A stretch of 40,472 bases of DNA from an uncultured archaeon (GTDB taxonomy: Archaea > Thermoproteota > Bathyarchaeia > TCS64): NCBI GenBank assembly GCA_938048735.1, contig CALIUM010000027.1, positions 1 to 40,472 on the forward strand, read 5' to 3'. The position numbers were made by a program, and so were the translations under genes. Positions 34,061 to 40,472 of the stretch are shown one piece after another; position 1 is the first letter of the stretch, and every line of letters starts with the position of its first letter. The notes beneath the pieces are model-generated. The model was not told the DNA's origin. It worked only from the letters and a program-made list of their open reading frames with translations, and did not search any database.

Positions 34061-34582
34061 CTACTCATCAAATCTGAGATTACAGTCTTGAAACCATATT
34101 GAAAGCTCCCTCTCAGCCTCCTCCCTCGATCCTGATGCGTGGACCAGGTTCTCGCATGCCCTCCCCTCCTCGGTGCTCCTCCTTATCGAGTCCAGCCCGA
34201 GATCCCCCCTTATGGTTCCCCTCTCAGCCTTGGAGGGATCTGTGTAGCCGGTAACCCTCCTCGCCACCTCCACCGCGTCCTCCCCACCAAGCTTAAGGGC
34301 TATGACTGGCCCTCTTGACAGGTACCTTCTAAGCCAGCCAAGGACCTTGAGGCCGTGGGCCTCTGGGTCGGCCACCCCCCCAACAGCATCCTTGGCCTTC
34401 ATACCCAGCTGGAGCGCCATTGAATCCGGATATTGTCTTCTAACCAGTTCCTCATCCACCTTATCATAAAACCTTATGTCGAGAATACTAAGCCCGGCCT
34501 CCTCGTACCTCTTTATTATCTCCCCTACGAGTCGACGCTCAAGAGCATCGGGCTTGAGGAGTATCAATGTCTCCTCATACAT
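34061..34582 (-). CDS. ndk: Nucleoside diphosphate kinase, long archaeal form
   Basis: A 173-residue enzyme that balances NTP pools by phosphotransfer through a histidine, here H148 in ENLVHASGS. Other core motifs are LILLKPDALERRLVGEI (7-23), SRGPVIALKLGGEDAV and RGTIRGDL. The common EHKGKPFF region is replaced by a longer segment (about 54-88), giving a protein some 20-30 residues longer than typical NDKs. I recall such forms from crenarchaea. The HASGS active site also differs from the common HGSDS. It is the last gene of the L7Ae-S28e-L24e-Ndk operon, 16 bp after L24e. Confidence 0.93.
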   Translation of the reverse strand: MYEETLILLKPDALERRLVGEIIKRYEEAGLSILDIRFYDKVDEELVRRQYPDSMALQLGMKAKDAVGGVADPEAHGLKVLGWLRRYLSRGPVIALKLGGEDAVEVARRVTGYTDPSKAERGTIRGDLGLDSIRRSTEEGRACENLVHASGSREEAERELSIWFQDCNLRFDE

Positions 34583-34598
34583 TTCTTCGCCTTCCCTG

Positions 34599-34781
34599 TC
34601 ATCTCCTCCCGTACTTCAAGGTCCACTTGAACTTTCTTGGATCCCTTTTTAGGTTGATCATGCTCTTCCTACACTTGCTTGAGCAGAATCTGATTATCCT
34701 TCCATCTCTCCTCACGAGGCTTGTGCCCGTTCCAGGTGGTATCTTTCTTCCACAGAAGTCGCATGTATAGACCTGCGGCAT
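34599..34781 (-). CDS. rpl24e: 50S ribosomal protein L24e
   Basis: A 60-residue zinc-ribbon ribosomal protein of archaea and eukaryotes. The four-Cys zinc site is C7/C10 in CDFC and C33/C37 in CSSKC. The GRKIPPGTGTSLVRRDGRIIRF core and the basic C-terminal WTLKYGRR are characteristic. The ATG at 34781 is nine bases after the S28e stop. It is part of the conserved archaeal ribosomal cluster L7Ae-S28e-L24e followed by ndk. Confidence 0.95.
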   Translation of the reverse strand: MPQVYTCDFCGRKIPPGTGTSLVRRDGRIIRFCSSKCRKSMINLKRDPRKFKWTLKYGRR

Positions 34782-34790
34782 TGATGAGAC

Positions 34791-34997
34791 CTACCTTATC
34801 CTCCTAGCCTCCCTCTCCGTCTCCCTGAGCAGGAGGATGTCGTTCAGGCGGACGGGGCCCTTCACGTTCCTCGAGATTATCCTGCCCTTATCCTTCCCCT
34901 CAAGGATCCGAACTCTCACCTGTATGACTTCCCCTGTCAAGCCGGTTCTTCCGAGGATCTGGATGACCTCGGCGGGTGTTAGAACCTCCTCGGACAA
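34791..34997 (-). CDS. rps28e: 30S ribosomal protein S28e
   Basis: A 68-residue small-subunit protein with the S28e core [17 protein letters not shown], the loop [17 protein letters not shown], and the invariant C-terminal [13 protein letters not shown]. The start is a TTG at 34997 that follows the L7Ae TAG stop without a spacer (TAGTTG), so translation is almost certainly coupled. No ATG is available. Confidence 0.96.
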   Translation of the reverse strand: MSEEVLTPAEVIQILGRTGLTGEVIQVRVRILEGKDKGRIISRNVKGPVRLNDILLLRETEREARRIR

Positions 34998-35390
34998 CTA
35001 CTTGATGATCCCCCTCAGCTTCGATATTATCTCATCTATTAGGGCCTTCGCCTCTCCGGGTTCCTCTATGGAAGCCGCCGATGCGTTGACCCCTAGTCCC
35101 ACGACCTCTCCGATTCGCCTTTTGTCCGGCACATAAACATATGGGGTCTTCCTCTCCTCGCAGAGCAGGGGTAGGTGGGCTACCACCTCTGGGGGATCCA
35201 CGTTCTCCGCTATCACCACAAGCTTAGCCCTCCCCCTCTCCACGGACTTGGTCGTCTCGTTTGTCCCCTTCCTGATCTTCCCAGTGTCGGACGCTATTTT
35301 CAGGGCCTCGTATGCGGCCTCAGCTACCTCCTTCGGAACCGTGAACCTCACGTAGAAGGGCTTCGAAGGATCCACATCTCTTCTAGACAT
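34998..35390 (-). CDS. rpl7ae: 50S ribosomal protein L7Ae
   Basis: A 130-residue kink-turn-binding protein that serves in the ribosome and in archaea also in C/D, H/ACA and RNase P particles. The RNA-binding [23 protein letters not shown] segment is intact, followed by [13 protein letters not shown] and the LG..VN..AASI region. The open frame runs 42 codons further upstream, but those residues are not L7Ae-like. The ATG at 35390 has AAGGAG 5 nt upstream and a TATA box at normal distance. First gene of the L7Ae-S28e-L24e-Ndk operon, immediately downstream of gltX. Confidence 0.96.
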   Translation of the reverse strand: MSRRDVDPSKPFYVRFTVPKEVAEAAYEALKIASDTGKIRKGTNETTKSVERGRAKLVVIAENVDPPEVVAHLPLLCEERKTPYVYVPDKRRIGEVVGLGVNASAASIEEPGEAKALIDEIISKLRGIIK

Positions 35391-35430
35391 TTCATCTCCT
35401 TCCAGTTTACCTCTCTTACGATGGAGATCA

Positions 35431-35439
35431 CTTTTAAAC
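35431..35439 (-). promoter_or_regulatory. TATA box of the L7Ae operon
   Basis: On the minus strand this reads GTTTAAAAG, about 45 nt before the ATG at 35390 and just past the gltX stop. It predicts a leader of about 20 nt carrying AAGGAG. It indicates the ribosomal operon is transcribed independently of gltX. Confidence 0.55.
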
Positions 35440-35448
35440 CTTGTGCTC

Positions 35449-37173
35449 TCAATCATGGGCGAAGTATGCCAGGAGGGGCCTCGTCTCCTCAATCCTGACG
35501 AAACCGAAGCGTTCAAACTGGATTATCTCGCCTCGCCTCAATGATGAGCATGAGGCCTCCGCGAGCCCAATTTTGACCGTGGAGTCGGGCATTATCACCC
35601 TCGCCTCCACATTCTCCCTCCATGGAAGCCAGTGGATGAATCGGGCCCCCATCTCCCTCGCTTTTATGTGATCTCTTGAGTGATACTTTCCCTCGACACC
35701 CCCCTCACCTAAGCTTATAATCTGGACATTGAATAGGCCCATAAGTCTGACTATATCGCCATCCTTCAGGCTTTTAGAATCGGCCTTGGATATCCACACC
35801 TTGATTGCTCCACCCTCCCTCCTAACCTCCATACTCCTCACCCCCCTCTCCGGATGATCAGGGTGGAGAGGGAGCGTCGAGGAGTACTCCTCCTCAGAGT
35901 CCAGTATTCTAAGAGGTGTTGGATCGGCGACGAAGAAGTAGCGATTGGCTATCGGCTCGACTATCCTCCTGTTCATCGTGGCGAGGTTCTCCCAGCTTAT
36001 GGTTGCATTGCTTGGCTTTGGCCCGACCTCTATCATCAGCCTCCTTATGGCCTCGGGCTGGATACCCCTCTTCCTAAGCGCCATTAGGGTTCCAAGCCTC
36101 GGATCATCCCATCCCGAGTAGACTCCTCCCTGGACACCGGCCCTGATCTTGGACTTGCTTAGGACTCCCACCTCCAGGCCTAGGCGGCCCACGCTTATAA
36201 CCTCTGGGAACTCCCACCCCATATGTTCGAAGAGGAACCTCTGCCTCACCGTGTTCACCTCGTGTTCCTTTCCTCTTATCACATGGGAGATCCTCATCTC
36301 ATGATCGTCAATGGCACAGCTGAAGTTGTAGAGCGGCCAGACCCTATATCTAGTTCCCACCCTTGGATGGGGCGTTGTAGATATCCTCAGCGCCGGCCAA
36401 TCCCTGACCGAGGGGTTCGGATGGTGGAGGTCGGTCTTTATCCTGACCACCGCCTCTCCCTTTTCATAGGAGCCGTCAAGCATCCTATCCCACCTCTCGA
36501 GGTTGTCCTCTGGGGGAAGATCCCTGCATGGACAAGGGTTTCCAGCTAGGTAGCGCCTCTTAAACTCTGTGGGAGGACATGTGCAGACATAGGCCGCCCC
36601 CTTCGAGAGCAGGCTCCTCGCGTGGGAATAGTATATCTCCATTCTATCTGACTGGATATAGATCTCGTCAGGCTCGGCGCCGAGCCATTTAAGGTCCTCT
36701 AGAATATATTCATACATTTCCGGTAGGGGTGCCTTGACCTCGGGCGAGGTGTCCTCAAATCTCAAGATGAACCTTCCATGGTAGATCTTTGAGTACTCGC
36801 TGCACAATATGGCCGGCCTGGCGCTGCCCAGGTGGAGGGGGCCGTCGGGGTTTGGGGCGAACCTCGTTCTGACCTCTTCAAACCTCTCCACGTTAGGTAG
36901 GGGAGGCAGTTCTCTCTTCTCGGCCTCCCTCTTTGGGGCCAGCAGCTCCGGCCAATGCTCCATCAGCATGCTCTCCTGCCTCTCCAACGTCCACGAGTTC
37001 ACCTCCTCAACTATATCCGATGCCAGAGGGATGATCTCCCTCACCCTCGACCTGAGCTCCGGGCGCTCGGCCAAGAGCTTGCTGATGACGGGCCCGATCT
37101 GGGCTCTCCCTCCATGCTGGTAAGCGTTAAGTGTGGCGTACTTTAGAAGCCCCTCCTTTAGCTCCTCACTCAT
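35449..37173 (-). CDS. gltX: Glutamyl-tRNA synthetase, archaeal type
   Basis: A 574-residue class I synthetase of the archaeal/eukaryotic GluRS-GlnRS branch. An archaeal N-terminal helical extension covers about 1-100. The HIGH-equivalent is HLGS (114-117) within [16 protein letters not shown], and the KMSKS-equivalent LSKSK lies near 345. The C-terminal beta-barrel anticodon-binding domains follow. Archaea lacking GlnRS use such an enzyme to charge both tRNA-Glu and tRNA-Gln; whether this one does cannot be seen here. The ATG at 37173 has GAGGTGG 10 nt upstream. A tRNA-Glu(CUC) substrate is encoded at 17625. Confidence 0.95.
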   Translation of the reverse strand: MSEELKEGLLKYATLNAYQHGGRAQIGPVISKLLAERPELRSRVREIIPLASDIVEEVNSWTLERQESMLMEHWPELLAPKREAEKRELPPLPNVERFEEVRTRFAPNPDGPLHLGSARPAILCSEYSKIYHGRFILRFEDTSPEVKAPLPEMYEYILEDLKWLGAEPDEIYIQSDRMEIYYSHARSLLSKGAAYVCTCPPTEFKRRYLAGNPCPCRDLPPEDNLERWDRMLDGSYEKGEAVVRIKTDLHHPNPSVRDWPALRISTTPHPRVGTRYRVWPLYNFSCAIDDHEMRISHVIRGKEHEVNTVRQRFLFEHMGWEFPEVISVGRLGLEVGVLSKSKIRAGVQGGVYSGWDDPRLGTLMALRKRGIQPEAIRRLMIEVGPKPSNATISWENLATMNRRIVEPIANRYFFVADPTPLRILDSEEEYSSTLPLHPDHPERGVRSMEVRREGGAIKVWISKADSKSLKDGDIVRLMGLFNVQIISLGEGGVEGKYHSRDHIKAREMGARFIHWLPWRENVEARVIMPDSTVKIGLAEASCSSLRRGEIIQFERFGFVRIEETRPLLAYFAHD

Positions 37174-37257
37174 ATCCCATATCCACCTCGAGTTAAAAGA
37201 TTAGGAGTTTCGATGATAGGAGAATAAGAGGGGAAGCCTGAATATGGCCTCATGAAG

Positions 37258-38319
37258 TCATGTTCTCCTCACTACAACAAATTCGGTGAGTCTTAACAGC
37301 TCCTCTCTCGCATCCGTCCTTGGAAGATTGTCCAGGATTTTCCTAGCTCGTTCAGCGTATTCGCGGGCCCTATTCAGGGTGTAGTCTATGGAACCGAGCC
37401 CTTCAAGGATTATCCTCGCCTTATCTAAGTCCTCCTTGGATGCTTGCCTATCTCCAAGAATCCTCCCTATTATCTCCCATTCGGTCGGTGAGGCCATCTT
37501 ATTTGCGTGAATTAAGATCAAAGTCTTCTTCCCCTCCTTGAGGTCGCTTCCCACAGGCTTTCCCAGAGCCTCCTCCTCGGAGGTAAGCCCTATACAGTCG
37601 TCTACAAGTTGGAAGGATAGCCCTAGGTTGTAGGCATACTCGCCCAGGAGACCAACCATTTTGGCATCTCCCCCTCCAACTATGGCTCCGATCTCTGCGG
37701 AGGCTTGGAATAGCCTCGCGGTCTTCAATCCTATCATTCTCAAGTAATCCTCTTCAGTAACATCAGCCGCCGACGGGAAGGAAATGTCGAGGATCTGGCC
37801 CTCACATATGGCCATGGCGGCATCTGTTAGGCGTTTCAAACATCTAAGTATAGTATCTGGAGGGGATGAGCTCCCCTTTAATATGGCCTCATAGACCTTC
37901 GCGAATAGGAGGTCGCCCGCCGCGATTCCTATTGGTATACCCCACTTTACATGTACTGTCGGCACCCCCCTCCTCAACTCATCGCCGTCCATTATATCAT
38001 CGTGTATTAATGTGAAGGTGTGGAGTAGCTCGACAGCGGCCGCGAAGGGTAGGGCCGCGCCTTCGTCGCCTCCCACGAGTTCACAGCTCTTTAAAACTAG
38101 GTAGGGCCTAAGGCGTTTTCCTCCAGCCCTGATTATGTGGTTCGCCGCGTCGTATAGGACTCTGGGCTCCCTGGCCTCCATGAGCTTGAAGATGAACTCA
38201 TCTACCCTCGAAGTGGCGTCCTCTATGTTCTTGAAGAGCTTGTCAGGCCTATGTGTCACAGGGATTATTGAGTTTTGGGGATAGATAAAGGAATCTAAAC
38301 CCTCTTTGGGACTTTTCAA
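37258..38319 (-). CDS. idsA: Geranylgeranyl diphosphate synthase (polyprenyl synthetase)
   Basis: A 353-residue all-helical prenyltransferase that adds IPP units to make the C20 precursor of archaeal lipids. The first Asp-rich motif DDIMD is at 107-111, preceded by GGKRLRP (66-72). The second is QLVDDCIGLTSEEEALGKPVGSDLKEGKKT. F102, five residues before the first motif, matches the position that limits product length in Sulfolobus GGPP synthase, supporting a C20 product. The start is a TTG at 38319 whose TTGA overlaps the fni stop. It is the last visible gene of the isoprenoid operon. Confidence 0.93.
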   Translation of the reverse strand: MKSPKEGLDSFIYPQNSIIPVTHRPDKLFKNIEDATSRVDEFIFKLMEAREPRVLYDAANHIIRAGGKRLRPYLVLKSCELVGGDEGAALPFAAAVELLHTFTLIHDDIMDGDELRRGVPTVHVKWGIPIGIAAGDLLFAKVYEAILKGSSSPPDTILRCLKRLTDAAMAICEGQILDISFPSAADVTEEDYLRMIGLKTARLFQASAEIGAIVGGGDAKMVGLLGEYAYNLGLSFQLVDDCIGLTSEEEALGKPVGSDLKEGKKTLILIHANKMASPTEWEIIGRILGDRQASKEDLDKARIILEGLGSIDYTLNRAREYAERARKILDNLPRTDAREELLRLTEFVVVRRT

Positions 38320-39416
38320 CTCCTTGTGGAATAGACCTCCGGCCTGAATCCTCTAAGGCGGAGCCACTCAGCTGTCTTCCCGAGGATGATGAGGGGTTTC
38401 CTCTGCAGTTCTTCAGTGGTTCTGGAGCCTGTGAGGAACATGACCGTCTTAAGCTCCATTAGCAACTGCTCTACATATTCTTTGAGAGGATCTCTGCCCT
38501 TGATAACCCTCTCTAGGAATGGCCTCGCTAGGCCAACCGCGTCGGCCCCTAATGCGATGGCCTTGGCTGCATCAAGCCCTGTTCTGATCCCTCCGGAGGC
38601 TATTACCTTCAGCCTTGTTGACCTATCTACCTCGACGATGCTTATGGCTGTGGGGATCCCCCAGTATCTGAGGCTTCTGCCCAGGGCCTCCAGGTGAGCC
38701 TTCCCCTCATCCCTGGCTATGTATTGCTCCACGGCCGCCCAACTGGTTCCGCCGACACCGCTCACGTCTATCCCCTCTGCCCCGGCTCTCTCGATCTCAA
38801 CCGCGTCCTCTAGGGAGACGCCGCAGCCCGTCTCCTTCATTATTACGGGTTTATCGATCTCCTCCACTATCTCCCGGATCTTTTTTAGGAGGCCCCTGTA
38901 TCTGGCCTCCCCACCGACCTGAACAGCCTCCTGTAGGGGGTTCATGTGGATGGCTAAAGCATCTGCATCGATCATCTCCAAACACCTCCTCGCCTCCCGG
39001 GGCCCCCAACCCGTTGAAAGCTGGGGGCATCCCAGGTTGCCTATGACGAGGGATGAGGGGGCCTTCTCCCTAACTATTCTGAAGGTTCTCTCCCTTCTAG
39101 GATCCTCTAGTGCTATCCTCTGGCTCCCCACCCCTATTCCAAGCCCATATTCCTCCGCCACCTCAGCCAGGGCCTCGTTTATCCTCTCCGCCTCCTCTAT
39201 CCCCCCTGTCATGGCGGAGATTATGATGGGTGCTGAGAGGCGTCTACTGAAAAGAGAGATCTCCGTCGAGACCTCTTCTAGATCGATCTCTGGAAGGGCT
39301 CTATGGACAAGTTGCACATCCTGGAGGCCTGAGTATGCCTCATTCTCGACATCTTCCTCTAGGACGACTCTTAGATGCCTCCTCTTCCTATTCTCTATAT
39401 CGCTCGAGGCTTTCAC
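38316..39416 (-). CDS. fni: Isopentenyl-diphosphate delta-isomerase, type 2
   Basis: A 366-residue FMN-dependent isomerase interconverting IPP and DMAPP, the form used by most archaea. Seen: an N-terminal RKRRHLRVVLEEDVE (basic, substrate-binding), SAMTGG near 67-72, GVGSQRIALEDP, NLGCPQL, HMNPLQEAVQ, KETGCGVS and the FMN-phosphate region ASGGIRTGLDAAKAIALGAD. The start is a GTG at 39416 that overlaps the upstream stop as GTGA. It lies between isopentenyl phosphate kinase and GGPP synthase, so the path from isopentenyl phosphate to GGPP is encoded in consecutive genes. Confidence 0.96.
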   Translation of the reverse strand: MKASSDIENRKRRHLRVVLEEDVENEAYSGLQDVQLVHRALPEIDLEEVSTEISLFSRRLSAPIIISAMTGGIEEAERINEALAEVAEEYGLGIGVGSQRIALEDPRRERTFRIVREKAPSSLVIGNLGCPQLSTGWGPREARRCLEMIDADALAIHMNPLQEAVQVGGEARYRGLLKKIREIVEEIDKPVIMKETGCGVSLEDAVEIERAGAEGIDVSGVGGTSWAAVEQYIARDEGKAHLEALGRSLRYWGIPTAISIVEVDRSTRLKVIASGGIRTGLDAAKAIALGADAVGLARPFLERVIKGRDPLKEYVEQLLMELKTVMFLTGSRTTEELQRKPLIILGKTAEWLRLRGFRPEVYSTRS

Positions 39417-40192
39417 CTCACTATGATTGTGCCCCTTACCCCCTCCCCCTTTAAGGCCCTATAGGTGTTTTCAGGTTTAGAGGCGTTGAATATCAATACC
39501 TCTACGCCCGCCTCAGCCGCCATTGACGCCTCGGAAACCTTTCCCAACATTCCACCAGTCACATCGGTGGTCAGAGCCCCTCCAACCTCAAATATGCCTC
39601 TAAGCCTGGAGATGGGCAGGCGCTCTATGAGACGGGCCTCAGGAGCTAATTTTGGATTTGATGTATATACTCCATCGACATCGACGCCGAATAACAGCTT
39701 ATGGGCTTTGAGGTCTATTGCTAGACGAGCTGCTAGCTGGTCACCCGATATTACCGAGAAGCCCTTGGCCCCATCTAAGACGATATCGCCGTATAGGACT
39801 GGGATGATCCCCTTGTCGGCCAGTCTTTCGACTATACCGAAGTCGGCCGAACCTATTCTTCCATTCTCGGCGACCACGAATGATGAGGGGGATATGCCCA
39901 TGGCTGGCACCCCCACCGCTGTCAGGGCCTCGACAACCATCCTGTTGAGGGTAACCATCGACCCATGGATCTTTGAGACCCCTATGAGTTGTGCCTCTGA
40001 GTAATACCCCTCCCCAATTCTATACTGCTTAGCTAGAGGGTGGCCGAAGGAGCCTCCCCCATGAATGATGATAAGCCTCCTAGCCCTTGAGGAGGCGATC
40101 TCCTCGGCAATCCTTCTTATGTTGTCATGGTTCGCTGCCATACTCCTCTCCTTATAGGTGATGACGCTGCCTCCCAATTTGAGGACTATCAT
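39413..40192 (-). CDS. ipk: Isopentenyl phosphate kinase
   Basis: A 259-residue amino-acid-kinase-fold enzyme that phosphorylates isopentenyl phosphate to IPP in the archaeal variant mevalonate pathway. It has LKLGGSVIT (4-12) at the ATP site, HGGGSFGH (44-51) whose final His matches the catalytic His of the family, and VDVDGVYTSNP plus DVTGGMLGKV in the C-terminal half. The ATG at 40192 directly follows the mevalonate kinase TAA stop. It supports the decarboxylation-before-second-phosphorylation route, although the decarboxylase itself is not in the window. Confidence 0.95.
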   Translation of the reverse strand: MIVLKLGGSVITYKERSMAANHDNIRRIAEEIASSRARRLIIIHGGGSFGHPLAKQYRIGEGYYSEAQLIGVSKIHGSMVTLNRMVVEALTAVGVPAMGISPSSFVVAENGRIGSADFGIVERLADKGIIPVLYGDIVLDGAKGFSVISGDQLAARLAIDLKAHKLLFGVDVDGVYTSNPKLAPEARLIERLPISRLRGIFEVGGALTTDVTGGMLGKVSEASMAAEAGVEVLIFNASKPENTYRALKGEGVRGTIIVR

Positions 40193-40472
40193 TTAGGTTA
40201 TCCTCCTAACCGTCACTCCATCCGAGGAGAGCCTCACTCTCATGGGTTTCCCCCCAGATTTCGCGATGGCCTCCTCCACCTTCCCCAGTCGATTCCCGGT
40301 CGCGAGGGCCACCATGCAGCCCCCCCCTCCAGCACCCGTGAGCTTAGCTCCCAAGGCCCCAGCACTCTTGGCGGCGTGTACTAGCAGGTCGAGCTCCGGG
40401 CATGACACCCCTAGAGATGTGAGGAGGCCATGGCTGATATTCATCAATGTTCCCATCCTTTGGAGGTCTCCC
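40193..40472 (-). CDS. mvk: Mevalonate kinase, C-terminal part (5' end beyond window)
   Basis: Only the last 93 or so codons are visible; the gene runs past the right edge and the internal ATG at 40456 is not its start. The visible part shows the GHMP-kinase C-terminal motif GALGAKLTGAGGGGC followed by MVALA, and an upstream LGVSCPELDLLV helix typical of mevalonate kinases. It phosphorylates mevalonate at the head of the operon with ipk, fni and GGPP synthase. Other GHMP kinases share the motif, but the neighbours make mevalonate kinase by far the best call. Confidence 0.88.
   Translation of the reverse strand, partial: GDLQRMGTLMNISHGLLTSLGVSCPELDLLVHAAKSAGALGAKLTGAGGGGCMVALATGNRLGKVEEAIAKSGGKPMRVRLSSDGVTVRRIT

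Noticed and set aside
35391-35420. Kink-turn in the L7Ae leader for autoregulation
   Set aside because: The leader has CTGG and GATGAA, but no convincing tandem G-A pairs with two stems could be drawn by eye; autoregulation is known in Sulfolobus but is not supported here.
35391-35516. 42-residue N-terminal extension of L7Ae
   Set aside because: Not L7Ae-like; it overlaps the end of gltX and lies upstream of the TATA box and AAGGAG site that set the start at 35390.
40193-40456. Small complete gene beginning at the ATG at 40456
   Set aside because: The frame stays open to the window edge and the sequence is the C-terminus of a GHMP kinase; the ATG is internal.
1-40472. CRISPR arrays, insertion sequences with transposases, rRNA genes
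   Set aside because: None was seen: no regularly spaced repeats, no transposase frame and no rRNA-like sequence in the window.

Overview
The window looks like a chromosome segment from an archaeon, probably of the TACK group and possibly Bathyarchaeia-like. That placement is inference from gene content only. The archaeal signature is direct: two group II chaperonin (thermosome) genes, an archaeal histone, the ribosomal proteins L7Ae, S28e, L24e and S17e, Trm1, an archaeal GluRS, an isopentenyl phosphate kinase/type 2 IPP isomerase/GGPP synthase cluster, geranylgeranyl reductase-family enzymes, and TATA-box promoters. A GrpE-DnaK pair, which many archaea lack, is also present. G/C-rich codons with many AGG arginines prevail, except in one AT-rich stretch (about 17.8-19.2 kb).

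Layout. 1-1179 is a thermosome subunit cut by the left edge. After a 0.4-kb gene-free stretch holding a long inverted repeat come a fumarylacetoacetase-family enzyme divergent from a hotdog thioesterase, a BlaI/MecI-type regulator with operator-like repeats, a metallo-beta-lactamase-fold hydrolase, a DUF1805 protein, an Lhr-like helicase and AroM. From 8.3 to 12.6 kb two minus-strand groups encode RNA and cofactor enzymes (RlmE, Trm1; RtcA, a B3/4-domain protein, NadM). S17e and a histone diverge at 13 kb, followed by a geranylgeranyl reductase, the second thermosome subunit, a DUF4438 protein and tRNA-Glu(CUC). Directly beyond the tRNA lies an AT-rich block with a second reductase-family gene, then about 750 bp that seem to hold a decayed gene.

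19.9-30 kb carries a MacB-type ABC transporter, a TudS-related protein next to a TtuA/Ncs6-type tRNA thiolase, LysA, an amidohydrolase, and an EtfB-EtfA-GlcD operon whose order and extra ferredoxin domain match the electron-confurcating lactate dehydrogenase LctBCD of Acetobacterium. 30.2-40.5 kb holds PurB, GrpE-DnaK, the L7Ae-S28e-L24e-Ndk operon, GluRS and a four-gene isoprenoid operon (mevalonate kinase, isopentenyl phosphate kinase, Fni, GGPP synthase) running off the right edge.

Together the genes support translation, RNA modification, protein folding, and archaeal lipid synthesis (GGPP made at 37-40 kb; double bonds probably saturated by the reductase at 13.5 kb). The most interesting items are the LctBCD-like complex, a DnaK in which an active-site Asp is replaced by Ser, the operator-like repeats upstream of the BlaI-type gene, the TudS/TtuA pair, two strong intergenic inverted repeats, and the AT-rich tRNA-adjacent block with a decayed neighbour. 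TTG starts are unusually common.
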